A DNA stretch of 64,000 nt from Methylocella silvestris BL2 (lineage in GTDB: Bacteria > Pseudomonadota > Alphaproteobacteria > Rhizobiales > Beijerinckiaceae): assembly GCF_000021745.1 (NCBI RefSeq), contig NC_011666.1, positions 434,001 to 498,000 of the forward strand, given 5' to 3'. The translations under genes and the position numbers were made by a program. Below are positions 1 to 8,508 of the stretch, piece by piece. The notes beneath the pieces are model-generated. The model had not been told where the DNA came from and searched no databases. It saw only the letters and a list, made by a program, of their open reading frames with translations. Numbering within the stretch: the stretch's first letter is position 1; every line of letters begins with the position of its first letter.

Positions 1-254
1 CGGGATATGGACGAGCCGGCAAACCATTTTTCTGGATCAGCGACGGGAGCGCCCCCGCAAGCGCCGTTCACGTGGCGTTCGAGGCGCTGTCGCGGCCGCA
101 GGTCGACGCCTTTTACGCGGCGGCGCTGTCGGCCGGCGCAAAGGACAATGGGCCGCCGGGACTGCGGGCAGATTATCATCCGAATTATTACGCCGCCTTC
201 GTGCTCGATCCCGACGGCAACAATATCGAGGCCGTTTGTCATCATGCGGAATAG
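1..254 (+). CDS. VOC (glyoxalase/bleomycin-resistance) family protein, 3' end only
   Basis: The open frame enters from the left edge (first whole codon at base 3) and stops with TAG at 252-254, leaving about 83 residues. The visible part has the VOC C-terminal pattern: a beta strand with a possible metal-ligand His (HVAFEA), the helix SRPQVDAFYAAAL, then YYAAFVLDPDGNNIEAV, whose Glu is the usual last metal ligand. The fold family is clear. The substrate cannot be told because the N-terminal module is outside the window. The next gene, xseA, converges on it with a 12-base gap. Confidence 0.75.
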   Translation, partial: GYGRAGKPFFWISDGSAPASAVHVAFEALSRPQVDAFYAAALSAGAKDNGPPGLRADYHPNYYAAFVLDPDGNNIEAVCHHAE

Positions 255-266
255 GCGCCGGCGCTT

Positions 267-1841
267 TTAAAAGAGCGAACCCTGACTTGGCTTGCGGGAG
301 GCCGACGTCTTTCGCGGCGCGCCCGGCGCGGCCCCGGCGACAGCGGGTTTATGGCCGTCGGCGAATTGGAGATCCAGCAGGGCGCCGTCCGTGATGGCGG
401 CGGCGAGGCGCAGCGGATTGCCCTCCGCGTCACGCACAAGCGCAAAACCGCGCGCCAGCACATTTTTGTAGCCGAGACTTTCGCGGAGCTGATCCAATCG
501 CCGCAGCTCGGCGCGCCGCGCGGCGATTTTTTCATGGACCGCGCGCAACAGGCGCGGGCCTAGCACGTCGAGCCGGTGGCGCGCCGCCGCCGTTCTTTCC
601 TGCTCCGCGCGCGCGCGGGAGAGACGGGCATTGATGAGACGTTCGCCGAGGCTGTTCAGCGCCGCGGCGCGACGCTCTCGCCCGATCACGGCCGATCGTT
701 GCATTCGCTGTTGAAGCCCGGCGAGTTTTTCGCCCGCGCGCGCCATCCGCGCCCGCGGCGTCTGCCGCGCGAGGCGCTGCGCCGCCCGCCCAAGCGCGAG
801 CGAATAGTGGTCGTGCGCGCGCAAAATCGCGTTGGCGAAGCGGCGCCCCGCGTGATCGAGCTTCTGCCGGGGCAGGGCCAGAATCTCTTCCGGGAGCGGC
901 AAGGCGCGGGAAAGCGCACGCGCCTCGCTGCGCCGGCGGTCGAGAAGGCGGGCCATCGCGCCCGCATGGCGGCGGGAGAGATCGGCGACGTCGGCGATGA
1001 GCTGGAGGCGCACCGGCACCGCCTTTTCGGCGGCGCCCGTCGGGGTCGGAGCGCGCAGATCCGCGGCATGGTCGATCAGCGTCCAGTCCGTCTCATGCCC
1101 GATCGCCGAGATCAGCGGAATGGCGCTCGCCGCCACGGCGCGGACGACGATCTCCTCATTGAAACTCCAGAGGTCTTCAAGCGAGCCGCCGCCGCGCGCG
1201 ACGATGATCACATGCGGGCGCGCCAGCGGACCGTCCTCGGGCAGGGCGCCGAATCCCGCGATTGCGGCGGCGACTTCCGCAGCGGAGGTTTCGCCCTGAA
1301 CCCGGACCGGCCAGACCAGGACATGCCGCGGAAACCGGTCCTTGATGCGATGCAGAATGTCGCGGATCACCGCTCCGGTCGGCGAGGTGATGACGCCGAC
1401 GCGCAGCGGCAGAAATGGCAGCGCTTTCTTGCGCGCTTCGTCGAACAGGCCCTCGGCCGCGAGCTTGCGACGCCGCTCCTCGAACAGCGCCATGAGGGCG
1501 CCGACGCCGGCGGGCTCGATCGCCTCGACAATGATCTGATAGCTCGATTTGCCCGGGAAAGTGGTGATCTTGCCGGTGGCGATGACCTCGAGCCCTTCTT
1601 CAGGCTTAACGCGCAATCGGCCAAATACGCCCTTCCAGATCACCGCGTCGATGCGCGCGCCGGCGTCTTTCAGGCAGAAATAGGCGTGGCCGGAGGAATG
1701 CGGGCCGCGATAGTTTGAAATCTCGCCTCGCAGTCGCACAAAGCCGAAGCGATCCTCGATCGTCCGCTTGAGGGCGTTCGAGAGTTCGGAAACGGTGAGT
1801 TCGGGAGCATTGCTCGCGACGGGCTCTGGCATGAGGCTCAA
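267..1841 (-). CDS. xseA: Exodeoxyribonuclease VII large subunit
   Basis: Large subunit of exonuclease VII, which with several XseB subunits degrades single-stranded DNA from either end to short acid-insoluble oligonucleotides and acts in repair. The 524 residues are somewhat longer than the roughly 450-residue E. coli protein. An N-terminal OB fold (about residues 13-110, with RLRGEISNYRGPHSSGHAYFCLKD) is followed by the catalytic domain (PLRVGVITSPTGAVIRDI, IIVARGGGSLEDLWSFNEE, SAIGHETDWTLIDHAADLRAPTPTGAAE) and a long arginine-rich helical region. The first Met is used; a second lies three codons in. No xseB is next to it. Confidence 0.96.
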   Translation of the reverse strand: MSLMPEPVASNAPELTVSELSNALKRTIEDRFGFVRLRGEISNYRGPHSSGHAYFCLKDAGARIDAVIWKGVFGRLRVKPEEGLEVIATGKITTFPGKSSYQIIVEAIEPAGVGALMALFEERRRKLAAEGLFDEARKKALPFLPLRVGVITSPTGAVIRDILHRIKDRFPRHVLVWPVRVQGETSAAEVAAAIAGFGALPEDGPLARPHVIIVARGGGSLEDLWSFNEEIVVRAVAASAIPLISAIGHETDWTLIDHAADLRAPTPTGAAEKAVPVRLQLIADVADLSRRHAGAMARLLDRRRSEARALSRALPLPEEILALPRQKLDHAGRRFANAILRAHDHYSLALGRAAQRLARQTPRARMARAGEKLAGLQQRMQRSAVIGRERRAAALNSLGERLINARLSRARAEQERTAAARHRLDVLGPRLLRAVHEKIAARRAELRRLDQLRESLGYKNVLARGFALVRDAEGNPLRLAAAITDGALLDLQFADGHKPAVAGAAPGAPRKTSASRKPSQGSLF

Positions 1842-1907
1842 ATTTTCAACGGGTTCTGGCGCCGAGCCGAGCCCATCGCTGTTTTGAAGTCAAGCCGCGC
1901 CGCTGCT

Positions 1908-2876
1908 TCAAAAATCGACGCCGATCGTCATCTGCGCCTTGTTGCGGGAAAAGTCGCCAAGATCGAGCGGACGCGCATCCCCCGCCTGACGCCCGGCGAT
2001 CTGCGTCGAAATGGCGGCGGCGAGAAACAGCCGCTCGTTGAAATGAACGTAAAAAGTCGGGCCAAAGAAAAGCGCGTCGCCGGCAAATCGCGTCAGCCCA
2101 AAATTTTCATAAGCGCGTTGATATTCGAGTTCGGCGCCGAGAACGATCTGCTTCGCCCCCAGCGTCAGCGCCGGATCGAACGAATAGGCGAGCGCCCCCG
2201 AAATTCCGGAGCGCGAGCTCCGCTCGACGGCGAAGCTTTCAGGATCGCTTGCGACTTCGGGGGCGTAAATAACGTTCAGCGCTCCGTAGAGTTTTGTCGG
2301 CACGAGCTCCGTGTCGAAAATGAGCCGCGTCTCGGCGGAAAAGGACCAGTTCACCCGCGCCGCCTCGCTGATGCGCGACCATTCGGGTTCGATCGAAACC
2401 GTAAAGCCAACCGGCGTCGCCGGGCTTCTGTGCACAAGAACGAAGCTGAATTTCGTGTCTGCGCCGCCGAAATTTACGGCGCTGCGGTCGGCGAGGCCGT
2501 CAACGCCGCGAATCCTGCCGAACGCTCCGCTGAATCCGGTGTCGATCTCCAGCCAATCGGTCGGATTGACTTCGAGAGTCGCCTTCTGGCTGCCGACATT
2601 ATAGACGCCATTGCGCTTGCCGAAGGCGAGATTGGTTTCGAACTCCATCTCGCGATCCTGGTCGGGACCGATGTCCGTGCCGGAGGTGAAGCCGAAGATG
2701 TTCTTGGTTTCGAGCGGGCGGGATTTTTCGTCGGCCTCGCTATCCGCCTCCTGCGCCCGAAGATAGGCTGTCGACAGCAGAAGGGCGGCCGCCAGACTGG
2801 CGAAGAGGCCGAAAGCCCTGTGCGTGCGCGCGGAGACTGGGCTGCGCGCGGCCTCCGGTCCCGTTTGCGCGCGCAC
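1908..2876 (-). CDS. Secreted outer-membrane-like protein of unknown function
   Basis: A 322-residue protein with an N-terminal hydrophobic segment (LFASLAAALLLSTAYLRAQEA), read as a signal peptide cut near AQ-A. The rest is rich in alternating strands with aromatic ends (VGFTVSIEPEW, LYGALNVIYAPEV, LFFGPTFYVHF) and ends in IGVDF, a C-terminal Phe typical of outer-membrane beta barrels. It lacks a recognisable catalytic motif. It lies 132 bases downstream of the anti-sigma/sigma pair on the same strand, so it may belong to that regulon; this is inference. I do not recognise a named family. Confidence 0.6.
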   Translation of the reverse strand: MRAQTGPEAARSPVSARTHRAFGLFASLAAALLLSTAYLRAQEADSEADEKSRPLETKNIFGFTSGTDIGPDQDREMEFETNLAFGKRNGVYNVGSQKATLEVNPTDWLEIDTGFSGAFGRIRGVDGLADRSAVNFGGADTKFSFVLVHRSPATPVGFTVSIEPEWSRISEAARVNWSFSAETRLIFDTELVPTKLYGALNVIYAPEVASDPESFAVERSSRSGISGALAYSFDPALTLGAKQIVLGAELEYQRAYENFGLTRFAGDALFFGPTFYVHFNERLFLAAAISTQIAGRQAGDARPLDLGDFSRNKAQMTIGVDF

Positions 2877-3008
2877 GCGATCCTCCGGCCTCTATGGCGG
2901 CGCCGATCTCGTGTGGATCGGCGCGGAGGAGAGTATTCCTGCAAATCGGGAAAAATTCTACCAACTTTGCTGAAGAATTCCATTTTGGTGAACGTCGGCC
3001 AGCGGCGC

Positions 3009-3725
3009 TCACTCCTTGATCAATTGACCGGAATAAACCACCGGGCCGGTCGGATCGCCGGTCGGCGAGCCGCCTTGCGGTTCGAGTGTGACGGCGAAAA
3101 CCGCCTTCTGCGTCGAGAGCCCCGCCGGGAGCGGCATTTTCGCAGCGGCGTCGCTGATGACGCCCATCGATTTCGGCGCCTTGCCCTCGCCGATGTACCA
3201 GAGCTCGAGACTCTTGCCGGACGGGGTTTGCGCAGCGACGGGGCGCACATACACGGTTCCGTCAGCGAGATCGACGCGCACGACCAGCGCCGGCAAATCG
3301 CCGCCGCGATTGACCACTGCGACATAGGACGGCTGCACGGCGGGATGGCGCGCCAGTTCGCGCGAGACGGTGAGAATGGCGAGCCCGGCCGCGAGCGCGC
3401 CAGCGAAAAGCGCGGCGCTGCGCCAGATCGACGCGGTGCGGCGAAGCGCGGTTACATTGGAGACATCGTCGTCGCGATCGCCGTCAATGATCGCGGCGAA
3501 CGTCGTCGCGGGCAGGGCGTCTTCGATACGCTCCCAGACTTCCGGCGGCGGCGCGATCTCGTCGAGCGCCTGGCGCAGGGGCGCGAGACGCTTTTCCCAG
3601 GCGGCGACGGCGTCCCGCGCCTCGGCGTCATTGGCGAGCGCGCTCGCGAACAGCGTGCGCTCGTCGGCATGCAGCGTGCCAAGCACATATTCCGCCGCGG
3701 CAATTTCGCGTTCGTCGCTCATCAT
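3009..3725 (-). CDS. Anti-sigma factor, RskA/ChrR-like, membrane-anchored
   Basis: A 238-residue protein when started at the ATG overlapping the sigma gene stop (ATGA, 3722-3725); another ATG follows directly. The N-terminal zinc-finger-like anti-sigma domain (EREIAAAEYVLGTLHADERTLF, then AWEKRLAPLRQALDEIAPP) binds the sigma factor in this family. A single membrane segment (SAALFAGALAAGLAILTV, about residues 95-115) precedes an extracytoplasmic RskA-type domain with LELWYIGEGKAPKSMGVI. The family usually holds an ECF sigma factor inactive until the outer domain senses a signal. The 4-base overlap implies translational coupling with the sigma gene. Confidence 0.88.
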   Translation of the reverse strand: MMSDEREIAAAEYVLGTLHADERTLFASALANDAEARDAVAAWEKRLAPLRQALDEIAPPPEVWERIEDALPATTFAAIIDGDRDDDVSNVTALRRTASIWRSAALFAGALAAGLAILTVSRELARHPAVQPSYVAVVNRGGDLPALVVRVDLADGTVYVRPVAAQTPSGKSLELWYIGEGKAPKSMGVISDAAAKMPLPAGLSTQKAVFAVTLEPQGGSPTGDPTGPVVYSGQLIKE

Positions 3726-4270
3726 AGTTTGTCCAGGCACGCCCGGAGGGCGAGAAGGCTGCGGTGCAGCCAGGTTTTGATCGTATTCACAGACTTGTCG
3801 AAACGGACGGCGAGCTCCTCGCGCGAATAGCCTTCATAGTAGGCAAGGAGCACGCAGCTGCGGTTGGGCTCCTCGATGCCGCCAAGACAATGGCGCAGCG
3901 CGCCGATGTCGATAAGCTCAGCCTCCTCGTCGCGCGGCGAGGCGATCTTCTCATACCAGTCGGTTTCGTCCGACGCGGGCGGGGCGAAGAAACTCTTTCG
4001 ACGCAACACGTCGATGGTCCGGTTTCGCGCGATGGAATTCAGCCAGGCCATGGGCGGTCCCGCCTCGGGCGCATAGCTTGAAGCATTGCGCCAGACCCGC
4101 AGATAGACGTCCTGTAAAATGTCTTCCGCCGTCGATCTGTTGCGAATGATACGCAAGATGATCGCAAAAAGTTTCGCGCTTGTCGCATCGTAAAGCGCTT
4201 GAAACGCGTCGCGGTCGCCGTCCGCGACAGCGGCGATCAAATCGACGAGGCTCGCCTCATCTTTCGGCAT
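3722..4270 (-). CDS. ECF RNA polymerase sigma factor (SigK/RpoE-like)
   Basis: A 182-residue ECF sigma factor. Region 2 is at about residues 20-90 (FQALYDATSAKLFAIILRII, then TAEDILQDVYLRVWRNA, core-binding and -10 recognition). Region 4 is at about 120-180 (EPNRSCVLLAYYEGYSREELAVRFDKSVNTIKTWLHRSLLALR, a helix-turn-helix for the -35 element). The cognate anti-sigma follows with an ATGA overlap, the usual arrangement for SigK/RskA pairs. I could not identify a confident autoregulatory promoter upstream, where 120 bases separate it from the antiporter gene end. Confidence 0.93.
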   Translation of the reverse strand: MPKDEASLVDLIAAVADGDRDAFQALYDATSAKLFAIILRIIRNRSTAEDILQDVYLRVWRNASSYAPEAGPPMAWLNSIARNRTIDVLRRKSFFAPPASDETDWYEKIASPRDEEAELIDIGALRHCLGGIEEPNRSCVLLAYYEGYSREELAVRFDKSVNTIKTWLHRSLLALRACLDKL

Positions 4271-4390
4271 GACGGCGCTTCTCCCGCGGCGGCGCTAAGA
4301 TGTCAAAGCCGCCTTCGCTCGACGAAGACGGCGCGCGAACTCTAGCAAAATCGGCGACGGGCGCCAGCGGCGCGGCGGCCGTGCGCCGCC

Positions 4391-6079
4391 CTACGCCGCC
4401 TCGCGGCCAAATCGCTGCAGAACATAATGGGTCATGCCATTGGCGAGCTCCTGCTCGCCAAGGAACACGATGCCGGCCTTTTCCTGCCGCAGCAGGCCGG
4501 CTTCCTCCTCATTATGGGTGCGCACGACGGTTTCGATCGACGAATTGACCTTGCGGGCGGTGCTGATCATCGCGCGCACGTCGAGCGTGTCGGGCGTCGC
4601 GATGACGAGCAGGCTCGCCTTGGAGATATGCGCCTGGATCAGCACCGCGATTTCCGCGGCGTCGCCAAAAACGGCGGGGATATTCTTGCTTCGGCATTGC
4701 TCGACCAGCTCGCGATTCTGGTCGACCACAACGAAGGGAATGCCGGCCTCGGTCATCGCGGCGCCGATGCGCCGTCCAACCCGCCCATAGCCGACCAGCA
4801 CAACCTGTCCCGCAAGATATTTATCCTCGGTCGACATCGGCAGCTCGGAGAGCGGATCATCCGAGCGCTCGACCATTCGCGCCAGCGCAGAATTCGAGCG
4901 GATCCAGCGCTGGATCGGCTCGAGAGCGCTGAAGACGAGGGAATTCAGCGTGATCGAAATCAGCGCGCCGGCGAGGATCAGGCTTTGTCCTTCGCGCGGC
5001 AGAAGGCCAAGGCTCATGCCAAGGCTCGCCAGAATGAATGAGAATTCGCCGATCTGGGCAAGGCTGGCGGAGACGGTCAGCGCAGTATTCAGCGGATAAC
5101 GGAACAAAAGAACGAGGCCCGCCGCCGCCAGCGACTTGCCGATGATGATGATCGCAACGACAGCCAGGACGCGCCAGGGCTGTTCGATCAGGATGTGGGG
5201 GTCAAACAGCATGCCGACCGAAACGAAGAACAGCACGGCGAAAGCGTCGCGCAGCGGCAGCGTCTCTTCTGCCGCGCGGTGGCTGAATTCCGATTCGCGG
5301 ATCACCATGCCGGCGAAAAAGGCGCCGAGCGCGAAGGAGACGCCGAAGAGTTCGGCCGCGCCATAAGCGAGGCTGACCGCGGCGGCGACGACGCAGAGGG
5401 TAAACAATTCGCGCGAGCCGGTGCGGGTCACCTGCCACAAAAGCCACGGAAAAACGCGCCGGCCGATCACCAGCATCAAGGCGACGAAAGCGGCGATCTT
5501 GGCGATGGTGACTTCGAGCGTCCACCAGATGTCCGGGCCGGCTTCGCCGCCGCTCAGGGCGTTTGACAGCGGCGGCAGCAGAACGAGGACAAGCACCATG
5601 GCGAGATCCTCGACGATCAGCCAGCCAACCGCGATGCGGCCGTTGGTGGTGTCGAGGATGCCGCGGGTCTCCAGCGCCTTCAAAAGCACGACCGTGCTGG
5701 CGACGGACAGGGCGAGGCCAAATACCAGCGCGCCGCCAAGACTCCAGCCCCAAAGATGAGCGAGCGCTGCGCCGAGCGCAGTCGCGACGGTGATCTGCAG
5801 CACGGCGCCCGGCAGCGCGACCTTGCGCACGTCCCAGAGATCGTCGAGCGAGAAATGTAGCCCGACGCCGAACATCAGCAGCATCACGCCGATCTCGGCG
5901 AGCTGCGCCGCGATTTCGGCATTGGCGGTGAAGCCCGGCGAATAGGGACCGATGATGACGCCGGCGATGAGATAGCCGACGAGCGAGGGCAATTTCAGTT
6001 TGGCCGCGGCAAATCCCAGAACAAGCGCAAATCCGAAGGCCGCGGCGATCGTGGTGATAAGCGGGACTTCGTGATGCAC
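4391..6079 (-). CDS. ybaL: Kef-type K+/H+ antiporter with TrkA-N domain (YbaL-like)
   Basis: A 562-residue CPA2-family cation:proton antiporter. About twelve membrane segments occupy residues 5-400 (for example LITTIAAAFGFALVLGFAAA and LPSLVGYLIAGVIIGPYSPGF). The antiporter core carries LIVEDLAMV, the conserved Asp region of this family. From about residue 415 a cytoplasmic RCK/TrkA-N domain begins (VVLVGYGRVGRRIGAAM, a Rossmann nucleotide-binding motif). Domain order and length fit YbaL/RosB rather than KefB/KefC. The gene is probably transcribed alone; an N-terminal start at 6079 leaves 121 bases to the upstream DUF3422 gene. Confidence 0.92.
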   Translation of the reverse strand: MHHEVPLITTIAAAFGFALVLGFAAAKLKLPSLVGYLIAGVIIGPYSPGFTANAEIAAQLAEIGVMLLMFGVGLHFSLDDLWDVRKVALPGAVLQITVATALGAALAHLWGWSLGGALVFGLALSVASTVVLLKALETRGILDTTNGRIAVGWLIVEDLAMVLVLVLLPPLSNALSGGEAGPDIWWTLEVTIAKIAAFVALMLVIGRRVFPWLLWQVTRTGSRELFTLCVVAAAVSLAYGAAELFGVSFALGAFFAGMVIRESEFSHRAAEETLPLRDAFAVLFFVSVGMLFDPHILIEQPWRVLAVVAIIIIGKSLAAAGLVLLFRYPLNTALTVSASLAQIGEFSFILASLGMSLGLLPREGQSLILAGALISITLNSLVFSALEPIQRWIRSNSALARMVERSDDPLSELPMSTEDKYLAGQVVLVGYGRVGRRIGAAMTEAGIPFVVVDQNRELVEQCRSKNIPAVFGDAAEIAVLIQAHISKASLLVIATPDTLDVRAMISTARKVNSSIETVVRTHNEEEAGLLRQEKAGIVFLGEQELANGMTHYVLQRFGREAA

Positions 6080-6200
6080 AGGTGAGTTTTCCTTTTGCCA
6101 GGCTAGCGCTCGACGCGCCGCCGCGCATCATAAGCATCGCCGCGAGCCTTCGCCATCCGCTGTGCAGCCGGACAACGCACAAAAAGCGTGAACGAGGCGG

Positions 6201-7499
6201 TCAGTCGACCGGATGGCGCTCGCGCAGTCGGCGCACGTTCCACCAGACGAAACCCGCGATGAAGGGAACGGCGATCGCCGTCGCCAGCGCTGGGTTCAGC
6301 TCATGCTCCTGCTGATGCGCGCCCTCCAGCATCAGATGGATAATCGAGGAGATATAATAGGTAATTGCCGCGACGGAGAGGCCTTCGACCGTTTGCTGCA
6401 GCCGCAATTGCATGCGCACGCGCTCATTCATGGTGCGCAGCAGATTCTGGTTCTGGCTCTCGAGCTCGACTTCGACGCGGGTTCTGAGCAATTGCGCTGC
6501 GCGAGCGAGCTTTTGCGAGAGCGTGTCCTGACGGGCCTCGATCGCGGCGACCGTGCGAATCGCCGGCGTCAGCCGCCGGCTGAGGAAGGCGGCGAGGGTC
6601 GGAATGTCGCCGATCGCATGTTCGCCGATTCCCTTGAGGCGCAGCTCGACGACCTCGTGATAGGCTTTGGTCGCGCCGAAGCGATAGAGGCTTTGCGCCG
6701 CCCCGGTTTCAAGTTCGGCGGCGAGCGCGTTAAGCCGCCCGAGCAATTGCCGGCTGGCCTCGAGGCCTTCGCTATCGCTCATTTGCGCGATCAGGCGCGG
6801 CAGTTCGGCCTCGATGCGGCTGATGGCGGGCGAGAGGTCCTGCGCGCGCGGCAGGCCAAGCAGCGCCAGCGTGCGGTAGGTTTCGAGTTCGAGCAGCCGC
6901 TGCGCCAGCGCGCCCGCTTCAAGCTCGGTGAGCTTGCGGTCGATGACGAGAATGCGGACAAAGCCGTAGACGTCGGCGCGAAAATCCGTCGCCACGATCG
7001 CCGCGCCATGCGAGACTTCGGCCGCCGCGAGTTCGGCCTGGCCGAACAGGCGCAGCCAGCCCTCGCCGAGGCGGGCTTCGGGCACGACGTCGAGATCGAC
7101 CGCGACGATCAGCGGACCCGGCTGCGGCAGCATGCGCATGATCTTGGCGAGTTCGCCGGCGCCTGGCCTGAAGGCGGTTCGTTCGGGATCGCCGTCATTC
7201 TCCTGCGAAAACTCCCATGTGTAGGTCAAAAATTCGCCATGCCGCTCCCAGCGCAGCACGACCGGCGCCAGTTCGACGCGGTGGCGCCTTGCGCCCGCGA
7301 GCGGCGGAGGCGCGGCGCGGTCGAGGCAGAATTGCGCCAGCGCGGCCTGCGCGCGTTCGGCCTCCTCATAGTCGGTCATGAACGCAAAATGCAGGATGCG
7401 CTTCGGACCCGCCATCGACTCGAACGGGCGGGCATGGACCTCGGCCAGCACGCGCGAGCGAAGGGGGTGCTCCCGAAAGCCGCTCTCGGATGAGGTCAT
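6201..7499 (-). CDS. DUF3422 family membrane-anchored protein
   Basis: I start it at the ATG giving MTSSESGFREHPLRSRVLAEVHARPFE, which matches the usual N-terminus of DUF3422 proteins, for 432 residues; an in-frame extension upstream looks non-coding. A coiled-coil-like region around residues 330-385 (LARAAQLLRTRVEVELESQNQNLLRTMNERV) leads to two short hydrophobic segments near the C-terminus (LSVAAITYYISSIIHLMLE; LATAIAVPFIAGFVWW), suggesting a cytoplasmic body held in the inner membrane. Function is unknown. A TTGACA hexamer on this strand at 7587-7592 could be part of its promoter. Confidence 0.85.
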   Translation of the reverse strand: MTSSESGFREHPLRSRVLAEVHARPFESMAGPKRILHFAFMTDYEEAERAQAALAQFCLDRAAPPPLAGARRHRVELAPVVLRWERHGEFLTYTWEFSQENDGDPERTAFRPGAGELAKIMRMLPQPGPLIVAVDLDVVPEARLGEGWLRLFGQAELAAAEVSHGAAIVATDFRADVYGFVRILVIDRKLTELEAGALAQRLLELETYRTLALLGLPRAQDLSPAISRIEAELPRLIAQMSDSEGLEASRQLLGRLNALAAELETGAAQSLYRFGATKAYHEVVELRLKGIGEHAIGDIPTLAAFLSRRLTPAIRTVAAIEARQDTLSQKLARAAQLLRTRVEVELESQNQNLLRTMNERVRMQLRLQQTVEGLSVAAITYYISSIIHLMLEGAHQQEHELNPALATAIAVPFIAGFVWWNVRRLRERHPVD

Positions 7500-7608
7500 T
7501 TCATCGTTCACGCAAATCGCCCCTGAAATCTGAGTTTTGTCTCTTTTGGCATGGCCGGACCATGCGTCGCGGCAAAGGCTGGAAAATGTCAATCCTCGCC
7601 CGGCGTCT

Positions 7609-8508
7609 TCATGCCGGGACGCCCTCAAGCGCGGCGAGACGGGTCGCCTCCGCAAGCAGGGCGCGCGAGAGCGGCGGCATCGGTTCGCGGCGCGGCAGCA
7701 CAAGCCCGATCGTCTGGACCTCCTTCGGCTCAACGATCGGAATCGAACGCAGCGACTGCGTCTGGTCGAGGATGTCGGCGAAGGTTTCGGGAATGATGCT
7801 CGCCCATTGGCCCGTTCTCACATGAGCAGCGAGCACCACCATCGAATTCGATTCCAGCATCGGCGCGTCGGTCGGCGCCGAGCTTGCGAGCATGCGGTCG
7901 ATGATCCGGCGGTTCTGCATGTCCGGCGTCAGCAGGCAAAGCGGGATTTTCGCCACCTCTTTCCACGTCACGGAGGCGCGATCGCCGAGCGGCTGATCGG
8001 CGGAGGTCAGCAGCCTGTATCGCTCGCGATAAAGCGGCGTCGCGCGAATGTGGCCGAGCGGTTCATTGTCGACATAGGTGAGGCCGGCGTCGATCTGCAA
8101 TCCGTCGAGCATGATCAAAATCTCGCGCGAGGTTTGCGAGAGAATTGTAAAGCGCACTTGCGGGTGCTTTTCGCGGAAGGGAACGGTGAGTTTTTGCACC
8201 ATGCCAAGCGCGGTCGGCACGACGGCAAGGGTCAAATGACCAATGAGAGATTTTTTCGGCGAGCGGATTTCCTGACGCATCGCGCGCGCGTCGGCGACGA
8301 TGCGCTTGGCCCATTCCAGCACGCGCTCGCCATCCGGCGTCAGGCCATGGAACCGCGAGCTGCGATTGACGAGCAGCACTCCGAGCGTCTCTTCCAGCTG
8401 CTTGATGCCAGCTGACAGCGTCGGCTGGGTGACGCCGCAGAATTCCGCCGCGCGGCTGAAATTACGCTCCCGCGCCAGCGCGAGCAGGAATTCCAGCTTC
8501 TCGATCAC
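7609..8508 (-). CDS. LysR-family transcriptional regulator
   Basis: A 299-residue LysR regulator with the N-terminal winged helix-turn-helix (KLEFLLALARERNFSRAAEFCGVTQPTLSAGIKQLEETLG, residues 3-42) and a substrate-binding domain from about residue 90 (LIGHLTLAVVPTALGMVQKL). Its start overlaps the stop of the upstream GH15 gene by four bases (ATGA), so it is the last gene of the ABC-GH144-GH15-LysR set. LysR regulators are often divergent from their targets; here it is co-transcribed with the presumed targets instead. The effector is unknown; a glucan-derived sugar is a guess from context. Confidence 0.93.
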   Translation of the reverse strand: MIEKLEFLLALARERNFSRAAEFCGVTQPTLSAGIKQLEETLGVLLVNRSSRFHGLTPDGERVLEWAKRIVADARAMRQEIRSPKKSLIGHLTLAVVPTALGMVQKLTVPFREKHPQVRFTILSQTSREILIMLDGLQIDAGLTYVDNEPLGHIRATPLYRERYRLLTSADQPLGDRASVTWKEVAKIPLCLLTPDMQNRRIIDRMLASSAPTDAPMLESNSMVVLAAHVRTGQWASIIPETFADILDQTQSLRSIPIVEPKEVQTIGLVLPRREPMPPLSRALLAEATRLAALEGVPA

